DNA of 64,000 nucleotides from Arthrobacter sp. GMC3 (GTDB taxonomy: Bacteria > Actinomycetota > Actinomycetes > Actinomycetales > Micrococcaceae), in assembly GCF_002929305.1 (NCBI RefSeq), contig NZ_PJIO01000013.1, positions 51,188-115,187 of the forward strand, written 5' to 3'. Under the pieces are notes generated by a model, which did no database searches, was not told the origin of the DNA, and worked only from the letters and a program-made list of their open reading frames with translations. Position 1 is the stretch's first letter. Each line of letters begins with the position of its first letter. Below, one piece after another: positions 8,782-18,301 of this stretch. A program made the translations under genes and the position numbers.

Positions 8782-10485
8782 ATGCTGAGGCGGTATTGGC
8801 GTGGCTGGAGCATTGCGAAGAGGCTGTTCGCTGCCAACCTGCTCTTCGTGCTGCTCTTGACCTCCGGTTTGGCCGCCGTGATGGTGTTCGACGCCGGATC
8901 CCGCACTTACGAGCAGACCCGCCAGCGCATGATGTCTGTTGCCACGGCGCTGGCTGACTCCCCCATGGTGGCCGCCGCGGCAGATTCCCCCAACCCCAGC
9001 GCAGCGCTCCAGCCCTATGCTGAGGCTGTCATGCGCGATGCTGGCGTGGATTTCATTACCATCATGGATCCGCACGGCATTCGCTGGACGCATCCCAATC
9101 CCGGCGAAATCGGCAAACCCTACGTTGGTTCCATTGCGCAGGCACAAGCCGGTCACAGCTATTTTGAAACCACGGTCGGCACCCTGGGCCCATCGGTGCG
9201 GGCCATTGTGCCAGTAAAGAATTCCACCGGCACCGTGGTGGGTATGGTGGCTGCGGGCGTGACCGTCAGCAATGTCCAGGTGCTGGTCTCGGCACGATTG
9301 CCGGCGGTGTTGGGGCTGGCCGCGGCGCTCCTGCTGGCCGGGTCCATGGCAGCATGGTTCCTGGGCCGGTACCTCCGGCGGGTCACGCTGGGCTGGGGAC
9401 CCGAGCAGCTAGCCCAGCTGTTTGCCTACTATGAATCCGTGCTCCACTCCGTCCGCGAAGGCCTGGTCCTGGTCGACACCCACGGTTCCCTGGTTCTGTA
9501 CAACGACCACGCCGCCCTGCTACTGGGCATCGCACCGGCGGGTTTGGGCCCGGTGCCGGATGCGCGAAAGCGGGCCAACCGCTTGCGCAAGGCCAACAGC
9601 ACCGCGCCTGCGCTGGATTCCCTGGATTTGCCCGGGTCACTCACGGAGCTTTTGCGCAGCGGCCGCGATGCCACCGACGAGGTCCATCTGGCTGGAGACC
9701 GCCTGCTGGTGGTCAGCCAGCGCCAGGCAGTGGCCCCTGGCAGTAGCTCACCGGCCGGCGCAGTTGCCACTTTGCGCGACCACACCGAACTGACCGCGCT
9801 CGCCGGCAGCCTCAGCAGCACCCAAACGCTGGTGGAAGCCCTGAGGTCCCAGACGCACGAGCACGCCAACCGGCTCCACGCCATCATTTCCCTGATCGAG
9901 CTGGGCCGGGCCCGGGAAGCCCTCGACTTTGCTACCGCGGACCTGTCCGAAACCGCACTTCTGGGCGGGCAATTCGTGGGCTCCCTGGATGAGCCGTTCC
10001 TGGCCGCACTGCTTCTGGGAAAAGGGGCGCAGGCAGATGAACGCGGCGTCAAGCTGGAGCTCAGCGGCTCCGGCACCCTGCCGCCCGGGCGCCTGAACAA
10101 CCGCGAGCTCGTCACACTGCTGGGAAACCTGGTTGACAATGCCATCGACGCGGCTGCGGGCCCGCCCACCGGCCCGGACGGGGTGGGGCAGACTGCCAGA
10201 ATCCCGACAGTTTGGGCGGACCTCCTGGTGGCGGACGGAGCCCTGACCATCACGGTGGCGGACAACGGTCCCGGTCTGCCCACCACCGACCTGGATGTGC
10301 TGTCCCGGATCGGGACCACCGGAAAGGACTCCGCCGGACCAGGCGGGCGCGGTTATGGCCTGGCCCTGATCCGGCGCACCGCCGCTGCCCTGGGCGGCAC
10401 CATTGAGGCAGAGAACGACGGCGGCGCTGTTATGACCGTCGTCGTCCCCCTCCCCGACCTGCCCGATGATGAGGAACTCCCATGA
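8782..10485 (+). CDS. Sensor histidine kinase, CitA/DcuS family
   Basis: The 567-aa kinase probably senses extracellular di- or tricarboxylates. In order it has a first membrane helix (about residues 17-37), an extracytoplasmic PDC/CACHE-like domain, a second helix (about 178-200), a PAS-like region (YYESVLHSVREGLVLVDTHG), the phospho-acceptor box QTHEHANRLHAI, and an ATPase domain with NLVDNAIDAA and VADNGPGLP. The ATG at 8782 has AGGAAAGG at a good distance; an in-frame start at 8698 lacks one. The response regulator overlaps by 4 nt. The divergent dctA gene is the probable target. Confidence 0.9.
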   Translation: MLRRYWRGWSIAKRLFAANLLFVLLLTSGLAAVMVFDAGSRTYEQTRQRMMSVATALADSPMVAAAADSPNPSAALQPYAEAVMRDAGVDFITIMDPHGIRWTHPNPGEIGKPYVGSIAQAQAGHSYFETTVGTLGPSVRAIVPVKNSTGTVVGMVAAGVTVSNVQVLVSARLPAVLGLAAALLLAGSMAAWFLGRYLRRVTLGWGPEQLAQLFAYYESVLHSVREGLVLVDTHGSLVLYNDHAALLLGIAPAGLGPVPDARKRANRLRKANSTAPALDSLDLPGSLTELLRSGRDATDEVHLAGDRLLVVSQRQAVAPGSSSPAGAVATLRDHTELTALAGSLSSTQTLVEALRSQTHEHANRLHAIISLIELGRAREALDFATADLSETALLGGQFVGSLDEPFLAALLLGKGAQADERGVKLELSGSGTLPPGRLNNRELVTLLGNLVDNAIDAAAGPPTGPDGVGQTARIPTVWADLLVADGALTITVADNGPGLPTTDLDVLSRIGTTGKDSAGPGGRGYGLALIRRTAAALGGTIEAENDGGAVMTVVVPLPDLPDDEELP

Positions 10486-11180
10486 GCGCCACCACAACAA
10501 TCCGGGTGCTGGTGGTTGACGATGAACCCGTCGCCTTGGCCGCGCACGCCGACTTTGTGCGCCGGCTTGAAGGCTTTGAAGTGGCGGCGACCGCGAACGG
10601 TGTGCGGTCCGCACTAGCAGCAGTTAACAATCCCGCAACCCCGGCCATCCAACTCATCCTGCTCGACATGAACCTCACCGATGGGCACGGACTTGACTTG
10701 CTACGCCGTATCCATGGGCTGGGGCTCATGCCGGATGTCGTGGCGATCACGGCTGTGCGGGAAATCCAGGTGGTTCGTTCGGCCATTGCGCTGGGCATCA
10801 CGGGGTACCTGATTAAGCCGTTCACCTTCACAGCATTCCGGGACAAGTTGGAGAACTACCGCCGCTACCACGCAGCCTTGGCGGAGGGTTCACTCACCAG
10901 CCAGGACTCCATCGACCGTGCCCTGTCGGCCCTCCGTCCCACGGGAAAGCTGCAACTGCCCAAGGGGATGTTGCAGGAAACCTTAGTTGCAGTGGCGGAT
11001 TGGCTGCGGGCGGCACCGGAGCCGTCTTCGGCCACGGAGACCGGGCTTGCACTGTCAATGTCGCGTGTGACGGCCCGGCGCTATCTGGAGCACCTGGCCA
11101 CGACGGGCGCTGCCAGCAAGGCTCCGCGCCACGGCTCCCCCGGCCGCCCCGAGGTTGAGTACCTCTGGCGCGTGCTCTGA
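10482..11180 (+). CDS. Response regulator, CitB/DcuR family
   Basis: The 232-aa protein has an N-terminal receiver domain with acidic pocket VVDDEP and phosphorylation site Asp62 in LILLDMNL, and the conserved Lys in LIKPF near residue 112. The C-terminal part (about 165-232) holds a helix-turn-helix with SMSRVTARRYLEHLATTG, typical of CitB/DcuR regulators. Its ATG overlaps the kinase stop (ATGA), so the pair is translationally coupled. It likely activates dctA in response to dicarboxylate. Confidence 0.92.
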   Translation: MSATTTIRVLVVDDEPVALAAHADFVRRLEGFEVAATANGVRSALAAVNNPATPAIQLILLDMNLTDGHGLDLLRRIHGLGLMPDVVAITAVREIQVVRSAIALGITGYLIKPFTFTAFRDKLENYRRYHAALAEGSLTSQDSIDRALSALRPTGKLQLPKGMLQETLVAVADWLRAAPEPSSATETGLALSMSRVTARRYLEHLATTGAASKAPRHGSPGRPEVEYLWRVL

Positions 11181-11221
11181 GGTTTGAGTCCGCCCACACC
11201 TGCCCACACCTGCGGCAACGC

Positions 11222-11323
11222 TGAGGTAGACGGCCCCGGACAGCACCTCTCCCCGAAGTAGACGGACCCGTGCTGAAGTAGACGTTGCTGAACAGCCGAT
11301 TCGGCAAGTCCCATCTACCTCGG
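11222..11323. repeat. Short GAAGTAGACG repeats with one inverted copy
   Basis: The motif GA(A/G)GTAGACG occurs at about 11223, 11255 and 11275 on the plus strand, and a partial inverted copy (CTACCTCGG) is at 11315-11323. They fill much of the 375-bp space between the response regulator and the GntR gene. No ORF accounts for them. They may be a small intergenic repeat family or a structured RNA or terminator remnant. Confidence 0.5.
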
Positions 11324-11420
11324 CGCAGACGGGACCGTTCGCCGTCATGATGGCCTCCATGCTGCGCTGAGGGGACGTTAGGCATGCTAGTTGGAGTGCG
11401 AGGCCAAAGAAATCATTGTC

Positions 11421-11491
11421 TGTATACATAAATATGCATTTTTCGAACAATTCGGCGCAATCGCTCCCTTTTCACCGGAACTTTGTATACA
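11421..11491. promoter_or_regulatory. Two TGTATACA operators upstream of the GntR/prp genes
   Basis: The self-complementary octamer TGTATACA occurs at 11421-11428 and 11484-11491, 63 bp apart, which is about six helical turns. The sequences match the general shape of GntR/FadR-family operators (TNGTNNNACNA). They lie in the AT-rich leader of the GntR regulator gene and are the probable autoregulatory sites. Confidence 0.6.
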
Positions 11492-11555
11492 CTGAGGTGG
11501 ATGGTGTTACTGCATCATCCACAGGCATGATGGATCAATCAGTCGAGGAGGGCGT

Positions 11556-12197
11556 ATGCGGGCCAGCGAGAAGGCGTACACCACGCTGCGCAATGACATC
11601 ATCCACTGGAGGCTGGCACCCGGCGCCGTCCTGGCCGAGGTAGAGCTCTCCGAACGACTTGGCGTTTCGCGGACACCCATCCGGGAAGCACTGGCCAAAC
11701 TGAGCGCCGAAGGCCTGGCCGAACCGCAGAGCGGGCGGGGCATGGTGGTCAGCGAGATCTCCCTGGATCATCTTGAGGAGTTGTTCGAGCTGCGCTCAGC
11801 CCTGGAGTGCCGGGCTGCCGAGTTAGCCGCTCGCCGTGGTGATCCCGCCGTCTTCCACGCCCTCCACCGTGAACTGAGCAATGCCGGTGAGTTGATCACC
11901 GACGATGACCCCACCCGGCATGACTACTACCGGCTGGCAGGTGACCTGGACGTGGCAGTTGATGCCGCAGTCGGAAATCATTACCTCTCCCAAGCCCTGA
12001 AAAGCTTGCGGGTGCACCTCGTGCGTGTGCGCCGCCTCTCCAAGGACAATCCTGCGAGGCTCCGCGACGCCGCACGCGAACACGCCGCTATTGCGTTGGC
12101 CATCGCCAACGGGAACCCGGCTGTGGCAAGCGCCGCCACTACTGTTCATCTCGATAACAGCCTGCGGCACCTTCTTGGCTCCAGGGCCACCCCCTAA
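11556..12197 (+). CDS. GntR-family regulator (FadR/FCD subfamily)
   Basis: The 213-aa protein has an N-terminal winged helix (about residues 5-70, with [30 protein letters not shown], here quoted in part: [15 protein letters not shown]) and a C-terminal all-helical FCD ligand domain ([19 protein letters not shown] onward). It starts at the ATG at 11556 with GGAGGG upstream. The prpDBC genes follow 53 nt downstream in the same direction, so it probably controls propionate or methylcitrate catabolism. Two TGTATACA sites precede it. Effector identity (methylcitrate or propionyl-CoA) is inference. Confidence 0.9.
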   Translation: MRASEKAYTTLRNDIIHWRLAPGAVLAEVELSERLGVSRTPIREALAKLSAEGLAEPQSGRGMVVSEISLDHLEELFELRSALECRAAELAARRGDPAVFHALHRELSNAGELITDDDPTRHDYYRLAGDLDVAVDAAVGNHYLSQALKSLRVHLVRVRRLSKDNPARLRDAAREHAAIALAIANGNPAVASAATTVHLDNSLRHLLGSRATP

Positions 12198-12250
12198 ACT
12201 TGCTCCAATATCCAAGCGTCCTCACCCATCATCAGCAAAAAGGAATTCCC

Positions 12251-13771
12251 ATGGTTGTCCAGCACAATGTCCGTGTTTACAAGAGTGAAGAGAACCTGCC
12301 CCGCGAGGGTCAGCTCGCCTACAAGATTGCCAAGGTTGCGGCAGACCCTGTCGCTGTGACACCCGAGGTGACCGAGATGATCATCAACCGGGTCATCGAC
12401 AACGCCTCCGTGGCCATCGCCTCCCTGAACCGCGGGCCCATTGTCGCCGCCCGCGCCCAGGCACTCTCCCACGCACCGTCCAGCGGCGGCGCCGGAGCCT
12501 CCGTTTTCGGGATCACCGAGAAGGTCTCCCCCGAATGGGCGGCATGGGCCAACGGTGTGGCCGTGCGTGAGTTGGACTATCACGACACTTTCCTTGCCGC
12601 CGAGTACTCCCACCCGGGAGATAACATCCCGCCGATCCTCGCCGTCGCCCAGCACACCGGGGCCTCCGGCGCGGATTTGGTCCGCGCCATTGCCACCGGC
12701 TACGAGATCCAAGTTGACCTGGTGAAGGCCATCTGCCTGCACGCCCACAAGATCGACCACGTAGCCCACCTGGGGCCGTCGGCGGCGGCCGGTATCGGCA
12801 CACTGCTCAACCTTGAGGTAGAAACCATCTTCCAGGCTGTGGGACAGGGCCTGCACACCACCACCGCTACTCGCCAGTCTCGCAAGGGTGAGATTTCCAC
12901 CTGGAAGGCCCACGCCCCCGCCTTTGCCGGCAAGATGGCCGTTGAGGCTGCCGACCGTGCCATGCGCGGGCAGACCTCCCCCGTGCCGATCTACGAAGGC
13001 GAAGACGGCGTTATCGCCTGGATGCTTGACGGACCCGACGCCGCGTACAACGTGCCGCTGCCGGCTGACGGCGAAGCCAAGCGCGCCATCCTTGACACCT
13101 ACACCAAGGAACATTCGGCCGAGTACCAGGCGCAGGCCTGGATTGACCTTGCTCGCAAGCTGCATGGCGAGCACCCCGAAGCCACGGATCCGGCCAACGT
13201 GGCCAGCGTGCTGATCAAGACCAGCCACCACACCCACTACGTGATCGGCTCCGGCGCCAAGGATCCGCAAAAGTACGATCCCACCGCATCACGGGAGACA
13301 CTGGACCACTCCATCCCGTACATCTTCACCGTCGCCCTGCAGGACGGTTCCTGGCACCACGTGGACTCCTACTCCCCCGAGCGTGCCGGCCGCCCGGACA
13401 CGGTGGCCCTGTGGCACAAGGTCACCACGGAGGAAGACGCCGAATGGACCCGCCGCTACCACTCGCTGGACATTGCGGAGAAGGCTTTTGGCGGTACCGT
13501 GGTCATTACCTTGACCGACGGCACGGTCATCACCGATTCGATCGCCGTCGCCGACGCCCACCCGCTGGGCGCCCGGCCGTTCGCCCGGGCCCAGTACATC
13601 AACAAGTTCCGCACCCTGGCCACCGGTCTGGTGGAGGAGGCCGAGATCGACCGCTTCATCGCGGCCGCCGAGAACCTTACCTATTTGGCCGCCGGTGAAC
13701 TGGACCAACTCAACATCACAGCAGCGCCCGGCGTTATCGACCTCGCCGCCGCTCCCAAGGGTCTGTTCTAA
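12251..13771 (+). CDS. prpD: 2-methylcitrate dehydratase
   Basis: PrpD dehydrates 2-methylcitrate to 2-methyl-cis-aconitate in the cytoplasmic methylcitrate cycle, which disposes of propionyl-CoA. The 506-aa length and the MmgE/PrpD pattern ([30 protein letters not shown] in sequence; key part [10 protein letters not shown]) fit the family. The ATG at 12251 has AAAGGA 6 nt upstream. A longer reading frame back to 12200 has no such signal. prpB starts immediately after its stop, and prpC follows. Confidence 0.95.
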   Translation: MVVQHNVRVYKSEENLPREGQLAYKIAKVAADPVAVTPEVTEMIINRVIDNASVAIASLNRGPIVAARAQALSHAPSSGGAGASVFGITEKVSPEWAAWANGVAVRELDYHDTFLAAEYSHPGDNIPPILAVAQHTGASGADLVRAIATGYEIQVDLVKAICLHAHKIDHVAHLGPSAAAGIGTLLNLEVETIFQAVGQGLHTTTATRQSRKGEISTWKAHAPAFAGKMAVEAADRAMRGQTSPVPIYEGEDGVIAWMLDGPDAAYNVPLPADGEAKRAILDTYTKEHSAEYQAQAWIDLARKLHGEHPEATDPANVASVLIKTSHHTHYVIGSGAKDPQKYDPTASRETLDHSIPYIFTVALQDGSWHHVDSYSPERAGRPDTVALWHKVTTEEDAEWTRRYHSLDIAEKAFGGTVVITLTDGTVITDSIAVADAHPLGARPFARAQYINKFRTLATGLVEEAEIDRFIAAAENLTYLAAGELDQLNITAAPGVIDLAAAPKGLF

Positions 13772-14701
13772 ATGCTGTTCTCCAAGAAGACGCCCGAACA
13801 GAAGCGCCGGGATCTGCGTGCCATGCTGGTCCCGGGCGCGGCAGTGCAGTTCCCCGGTGCCTTCAACCCGCTGTCGGCCCGGCTTATTGAGGAAAAGAAG
13901 TTCGACGGCGTCTATATCTCCGGCGCTGTTCTCGCCAATGACCTGGGGTTCCCCGACATCGGCATGACCACCTTGTCCGAGGTTGCGGCCCGCGGCGGGC
14001 AGATTGCCAGGATGACAGACCTGCCGTGCCTGATTGACGCGGACACCGGTTTCGGTGAACCCATGAACGTGGCCCGCACCATCCAGGAGCTGGAGAATGC
14101 CGGGCTGGCCGGGACCCATATTGAGGACCAGTTCAACCCCAAACGTTGCGGCCACCTCGATGGCAAGAACATGGTGGACCTGGACACGGCCGTCAAACGG
14201 ATCGCAGCTGCCGCCGACGCCCGCCGGGATCCGAATTTTCTGATCATGGCACGCACGGACATCCGTGCCGTCGAGGGTTTGCAGGTTGCCATCGACCGGG
14301 CCAAGGCACTGGTCGACGCCGGTGCCGACGCGATCTTCCCCGAAGCCATGAAGGACATTTCCGAGTTCGAGGCCGTGTGCAATGCGGTGAACGTTCCGGT
14401 GCTGGCGAACATGACCGAATTTGGCAAGAGCGAGCTATTCACCAAGGATGCGCTGGCAAACGCGGGCGTAGCCATGATCATCTACCCGGTCACCTTGTTG
14501 CGCAGCGCCATGGGGGCTGCCGAGCGTGTTTTGGACACCCTGCGCGCCGACGGCACCCAGGAGGCGTCCGTCCCCGAGATGTTGACCCGGGCAAGGCTCT
14601 ATGAATTGGTTGACTATCAGGGGTATAACCAGTTTGATACAGGCATCTTCAATTTTCAGGTTCCTGGCCTGGACATCGGCAACAACAGCGCAAACCTTTA
14701 G
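13772..14701 (+). CDS. prpB: Methylisocitrate lyase
   Basis: PrpB cleaves 2-methylisocitrate to pyruvate and succinate. The 309-aa protein is of the isocitrate lyase/PEP mutase family. It has the active-site loop KRCGHLDGK around residues 128-136 with the catalytic Cys, the metal-binding DADTGFGEP, and HIEDQFNPK. Start and prpD stop are adjacent (TAAATG). The gene sits between prpD and prpC, as expected for a propionate operon. Confidence 0.95.
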   Translation: MLFSKKTPEQKRRDLRAMLVPGAAVQFPGAFNPLSARLIEEKKFDGVYISGAVLANDLGFPDIGMTTLSEVAARGGQIARMTDLPCLIDADTGFGEPMNVARTIQELENAGLAGTHIEDQFNPKRCGHLDGKNMVDLDTAVKRIAAAADARRDPNFLIMARTDIRAVEGLQVAIDRAKALVDAGADAIFPEAMKDISEFEAVCNAVNVPVLANMTEFGKSELFTKDALANAGVAMIIYPVTLLRSAMGAAERVLDTLRADGTQEASVPEMLTRARLYELVDYQGYNQFDTGIFNFQVPGLDIGNNSANL

Positions 14702-14734
14702 GCATCAGTTCTTTTTGAAGAAGGAGTACCAACT

Positions 14735-15874
14735 GTGAGTGAAGAAGACGTACGTAAGGGCCTTGCCGGCGTAGTTGCCGACTACACCGCCATCTCCAAG
14801 GTCAATCCGGAGTCCAATTCGCTGCTGTACAGGGGTTACCCGGTGCAGCAGCTGGCGGCGAGCAAGTCCTTCGAGGCAGTGGCCCTGCTGCTGTGGACCG
14901 GCGAGCTGCCTACCGAGGCGGAGCTGACACTTTTCGAGGCGTTTGAACGGGCCAACCGCGCCCTGGACTCCCGAGTGAAGGCCGCCATCGACCTGCTGCC
15001 CCTTCACTGTCACCCCATGGATGTGGGCCGGACGGCGGTTTCGGTCATCGGCGCCAATGACCCGCTGGCACAAGACTCCTCCCCGGAGGCCGAGCTGGAA
15101 AAGGCGCAGTCACTTTTTGCACAGTTCCCGGCGGTGGTCGCCTACGACCAGCGCCGACGTCGGGCCCTGGATCTGGTGGAGCCGCGGACCGATCTTGACT
15201 ACGCGCAGAACTTCCTGTGGATGACTTTCGGTGAGGAAGCGGCCCCAGAGGTGGTGGATGCGTTCCGCGTGTCCATGGTGCTGTATGCGGAGCACTCCTT
15301 CAACGCCTCAACGTTCACCGCCAGGGTCATCACCTCCACACTGTCGGATCTGCACTCGGCCGTCACCGGCGCCATTGGTGCGTTGAAGGGTCCACTGCAC
15401 GGCGGGGCCAACGAGGCCGTCATGCACACCTTCAATGAGATCGGCATCCGCAAGGAGGAGACCCGTCAGGAGGCCGCAGCCCGGGCCAAGGCGTGGATGG
15501 AGGACGCTCTGGCCAAGAAGAAGAAGGTCATGGGTTTTGGTCACCGCGTCTACAAGAACGGCGATTCTCGTGTGCCCACCATGAAGTTGGCACTGGATAA
15601 GATGATCGCCCACTTTGACCGCCCGGAAATTCTGGGACTGTACGACGGGCTGGAGCAGGCCATGGACGAGGCCAAAGCGATCAAGCCGAACCTTGACTAC
15701 CCGGCCGGGCCCACCTATCACCTGATGGGCTTTGACACCGATATGTTCACACCCATTTTCATTGCCTCGCGCATCACGGGGTGGACGGCTCACATCATGG
15801 AACAGCGGGCATCCAACTCACTGATCAGGCCCCTGAGTGCCTACAACGGGGTGGATGAACGCCACCTCGGATAG
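14735..15874 (+). CDS. prpC: 2-methylcitrate synthase
   Basis: PrpC condenses propionyl-CoA with oxaloacetate. The 379-aa protein is a short-type citrate synthase with catalytic His/Asp regions GPLHGGANEAVM, VMGFGHRVYKNGDSR and the C-terminal Arg-containing FIASRITGWTAHIMEQ. It starts with GTG at 14735 behind AGAAGGAG. The context with prpD and prpB makes 2-methylcitrate synthase much more likely than the TCA citrate synthase, although such enzymes often keep some citrate synthase activity. Confidence 0.93.
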   Translation: MSEEDVRKGLAGVVADYTAISKVNPESNSLLYRGYPVQQLAASKSFEAVALLLWTGELPTEAELTLFEAFERANRALDSRVKAAIDLLPLHCHPMDVGRTAVSVIGANDPLAQDSSPEAELEKAQSLFAQFPAVVAYDQRRRRALDLVEPRTDLDYAQNFLWMTFGEEAAPEVVDAFRVSMVLYAEHSFNASTFTARVITSTLSDLHSAVTGAIGALKGPLHGGANEAVMHTFNEIGIRKEETRQEAAARAKAWMEDALAKKKKVMGFGHRVYKNGDSRVPTMKLALDKMIAHFDRPEILGLYDGLEQAMDEAKAIKPNLDYPAGPTYHLMGFDTDMFTPIFIASRITGWTAHIMEQRASNSLIRPLSAYNGVDERHLG

Positions 15875-15883
15875 CGGCGCAAA

Positions 15884-15929
15884 GCCCGGCAGCACGATAT
15901 GGTGAGGTAAGTCACATTCACTGCCGGGC
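15884..15929 (+). other. Inverted repeat after prpC
   Basis: GCCCGGCAG (15884-15892) pairs with CTGCCGGGC (15921-15929) across a 28-nt loop. There is no T-run after it, so it may be a weak terminator or an operator for the cupin gene that starts 13 nt later. Its role is unclear. Confidence 0.35.
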
Positions 15930-15941
15930 CCAAGGAGCATC

Positions 15942-16271
15942 ATGGAGAAGTCATCACTGACGGCACTCGCCAGGGAGCTGCTGGGTACCGCCAAGACCAA
16001 GAGCAGCGGCCGCAGCGCCCGGACCGTCTATGGCGGGCACGAGTGTGTCTTGCGCCAAACGGTCATAGCCCTAACCGCCGGTTCGTCCCTGGATGAGCAC
16101 GACAACTCCGGCGAGGCCACGATCCAGGTCCTCACCGGGAGGATCGTGCTCATCACCGGCGATGTCCGGTGGGAAGGCTCGCCCGGGGACCACTTGGTGG
16201 TCCCCGTTGCCCGTCACTCCGTGGATGCCTTAGCGGACTCCGCTTTTCTACTGACGGTCGCCAAGCCCTAA
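15942..16271 (+). CDS. Small cupin-domain protein
   Basis: The 109-aa protein has a single cupin fold pattern: AGSSLDEHDNSGEATIQVLTG (acidic/His metal-ligand region) followed by GDHLVVPVARHSVDALADS. It resembles small LuxR-associated cupins of actinobacteria. CAAGGAGCATC precedes the ATG. The function is unknown; such proteins may bind a small ligand or metal. Its stop codon overlaps the stop codon of the converging Nudix gene. Confidence 0.75.
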   Translation: MEKSSLTALARELLGTAKTKSSGRSARTVYGGHECVLRQTVIALTAGSSLDEHDNSGEATIQVLTGRIVLITGDVRWEGSPGDHLVVPVARHSVDALADSAFLLTVAKP

Positions 16272-16753
16272 ACGGACCCTGTGTGGGTGCTTGAGGCAAC
16301 GCTCTCGTTGTCCGGATTGAGTACCACGCGCCAATGCCCGCGCCCACCCGCCAGGAACGCCGGCAGCCAGTGCACGGCGTCCGCCCACATCAGTTCCTGC
16401 GGCAAACTATCCACCGGATACCAGCGTGGCGCAATTTCATCGCTCTCCACAGCTTCCCCGTCGAAGTTGCGGCCCAGGAATACAGTGGTGAACATATCCC
16501 ACTCGGGCCTGGCCGGGAACACAAAATCCACGGTGCCAGCAGGGATTAGATCCGCAACGGCTATCTGGATGCTGGATTCTTCCGCCACTTCGCGGCAAAT
16601 CGCGTCCTCGACGCTCTCCCCCGCCTCCACATGACCGCCGATGCCAACCACTTTTCCGGCACCAAACCCGGTCTTCTTCAGCCCCAATAGCACCTGCTCG
16701 CGCCCCTCATGGGTGCGGAGCAGAAAACACAGGGTAACGGGTGCGCCAGTCAT
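16268..16753 (-). CDS. Nudix hydrolase, MutT/8-oxo-dGTP diphosphatase-like
   Basis: The 161-aa cytoplasmic hydrolase has a full Nudix box beginning at GGHVEAGES and ending with REVAEESSI, which carries the metal-binding Glu residues. The N-terminal TLCFLLRTHEGREQVLLGLKK region and later GTVDFVFPARPEW match MutT-like proteins that clean oxidised nucleotides. The gene stands alone and converges on the cupin gene with a 4-nt overlap of stop codons. The substrate is not certain. Confidence 0.88.
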   Translation of the reverse strand: MTGAPVTLCFLLRTHEGREQVLLGLKKTGFGAGKVVGIGGHVEAGESVEDAICREVAEESSIQIAVADLIPAGTVDFVFPARPEWDMFTTVFLGRNFDGEAVESDEIAPRWYPVDSLPQELMWADAVHWLPAFLAGGRGHWRVVLNPDNESVASSTHTGSV

Positions 16754-16847
16754 CTCCCCAGCCTAGGCCATGACACATTTTCACCGGAAAGGCGCGGCCA
16801 CAGGGCGCATCACATCGAGCCAGTGTGTGTCAAATAACAAATATAGA

Positions 16848-16862
16848 TTTTGCATAGTGAAA
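16848..16862. promoter_or_regulatory. Candidate IclR-type operator upstream of the chito-oligosaccharide operon
   Basis: TTTTGCATAGTGAAA is an imperfect palindrome (TTT, C, G, AAA conserved) in an AT-rich patch 115 bp before the binding-protein gene. It resembles operators of IclR-family regulators, and an IclR gene ends this operon. No experimental basis. Confidence 0.4.
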
Positions 16863-16977
16863 CTTTTACCGTTTGTGCTTCGTCCCACACAACCTCCTCT
16901 CCTAATGTCATCTCATGCCCGCAGCGACGTTGAACCGATGCGCGGGACCCACACTTTGATCATTCCCTGGAGGATTC

Positions 16978-18270
16978 GTGAAATTTTCACGCACACTTGC
17001 CGTGGCCGCATTGGCCGCAATGGCGCTCACCAGCTGCGCTCCCCCCACTTCCAACAACGCCGCCTCGTCACAGGATGAGAACACCGGAACACTGCGTGTT
17101 TGGCTGTTCTCCGAAGTCAACCAGGCACCGAAGTCCGCCGTCGTTGACGCGACGGTGAAGGAATTTGAGGCCGCCCACAAGGACGTCAAGGTCGACGTTC
17201 AGTACATTCCTGTGGACACTCGCGCGGAGAAGTTCAAGGCCGCCTTCAATGACCCCTCCAGCGCCCCTGACGTGGCAGAGTTCGGCAACACCGACCTCGC
17301 CAGCTACGTTGCTGCCGGCGGTCTCTCCGATATGACCGCCGACATCAAGGGTTGGGACGAAGGCAAGGACCTGGATCCGAAAGTTTTGGCCACTACGGCC
17401 ATCGGCGGCAAGAACTACGGCGTGCCGTGGTTTGTGGGCGTGCGCGCCCTGTACTACCGCACTGACATCTTGAAGGCCGCCGGTGTCGAGGTTCCCAAGA
17501 CCATGGCCGAGATTGAAACCGCGGCCCGCACGGTGCGTGCAGCCAACCCGGACATGCTGGGCATCTCTGTTGGCGGCAAGGCACAGTTCTCCGCCATGCC
17601 GTTCCTGTGGGCCCATGGCGGCTCCATCGCTTCTGAAAAGGGCGGCGCGTTCACCTCGGAGCTGGATTCGGCCAAGTCCCGTGAAGGCATCACCGCCTAC
17701 ACCAACCTGCTCAAGGACGACATCTGCCCGCCGGCCACGTGCGCCGAATTCGGTGGCAACGCTAGCGTTCAGCAGTTCATCGCCGGCAAGGCAGCCATGA
17801 CCATTGGTGGCGACTTCAACTACAAGGCCATTTCTGAGAGCGCCTTCAAGGACAAGTTCGCCGTTGTTCCGGTCCCCGGTGTCACGGCCGGCTCCATTGC
17901 CCCCGCCTTTGCCGGCGGCAACAACCTCGGCGTCTTTGCCAGCTCCAAGCGGCACACTCTCTCTGCCGACTTCACCAAGGCCCTGGCCAGCAAGAAGTCC
18001 CAGCAGGCCATGTTCGATGCCATGGGCAACCTGCCCACCTTCACCGACGTGCAAAAGAGCGTAGCCGAAAAGAACCCGCAGGTTGCGCCGTTCATCTCCA
18101 CCATCGCAGCCGGCACCAACTTCGTGCCGATCACCGACACCTGGTCAACGATTGACGCCAAGGGTACCTTCACCACCATGTACCAGCAGATTGTCACCGG
18201 CAAGGCCGACGTCGACACCGCCTCCAAGGATGCGACCGACGCCATGAACAAGATCTTCGCGGCAAAGTGA
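16978..18270 (+). CDS. Sugar ABC transporter substrate-binding lipoprotein (DasA/NgcE-like)
   Basis: The 430-aa extracellular solute-binding protein (family 1) has a lipoprotein signal with the lipobox ALTSC near residue 20. It continues with RVWLFSEVNQAPKSAVVDATVKEFE, the usual start of sugar-binding proteins, and has Trp/Tyr-rich ligand regions (VPWFVGVRALYYRTD). GTG at 16978 follows CTGGAGGATTC. Two permeases, a GH20 hexosaminidase and an IclR regulator follow in one operon, so chitobiose or other GlcNAc oligosaccharides are the expected ligand. No ATPase gene is present here, so a shared MsiK/MalK-type ATPase elsewhere must serve it. Confidence 0.88.
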   Translation: MKFSRTLAVAALAAMALTSCAPPTSNNAASSQDENTGTLRVWLFSEVNQAPKSAVVDATVKEFEAAHKDVKVDVQYIPVDTRAEKFKAAFNDPSSAPDVAEFGNTDLASYVAAGGLSDMTADIKGWDEGKDLDPKVLATTAIGGKNYGVPWFVGVRALYYRTDILKAAGVEVPKTMAEIETAARTVRAANPDMLGISVGGKAQFSAMPFLWAHGGSIASEKGGAFTSELDSAKSREGITAYTNLLKDDICPPATCAEFGGNASVQQFIAGKAAMTIGGDFNYKAISESAFKDKFAVVPVPGVTAGSIAPAFAGGNNLGVFASSKRHTLSADFTKALASKKSQQAMFDAMGNLPTFTDVQKSVAEKNPQVAPFISTIAAGTNFVPITDTWSTIDAKGTFTTMYQQIVTGKADVDTASKDATDAMNKIFAAK

Positions 18271-18301
18271 TCCTTCGCCCCTTTAGGAAAGGCCAGCACT
18301 A

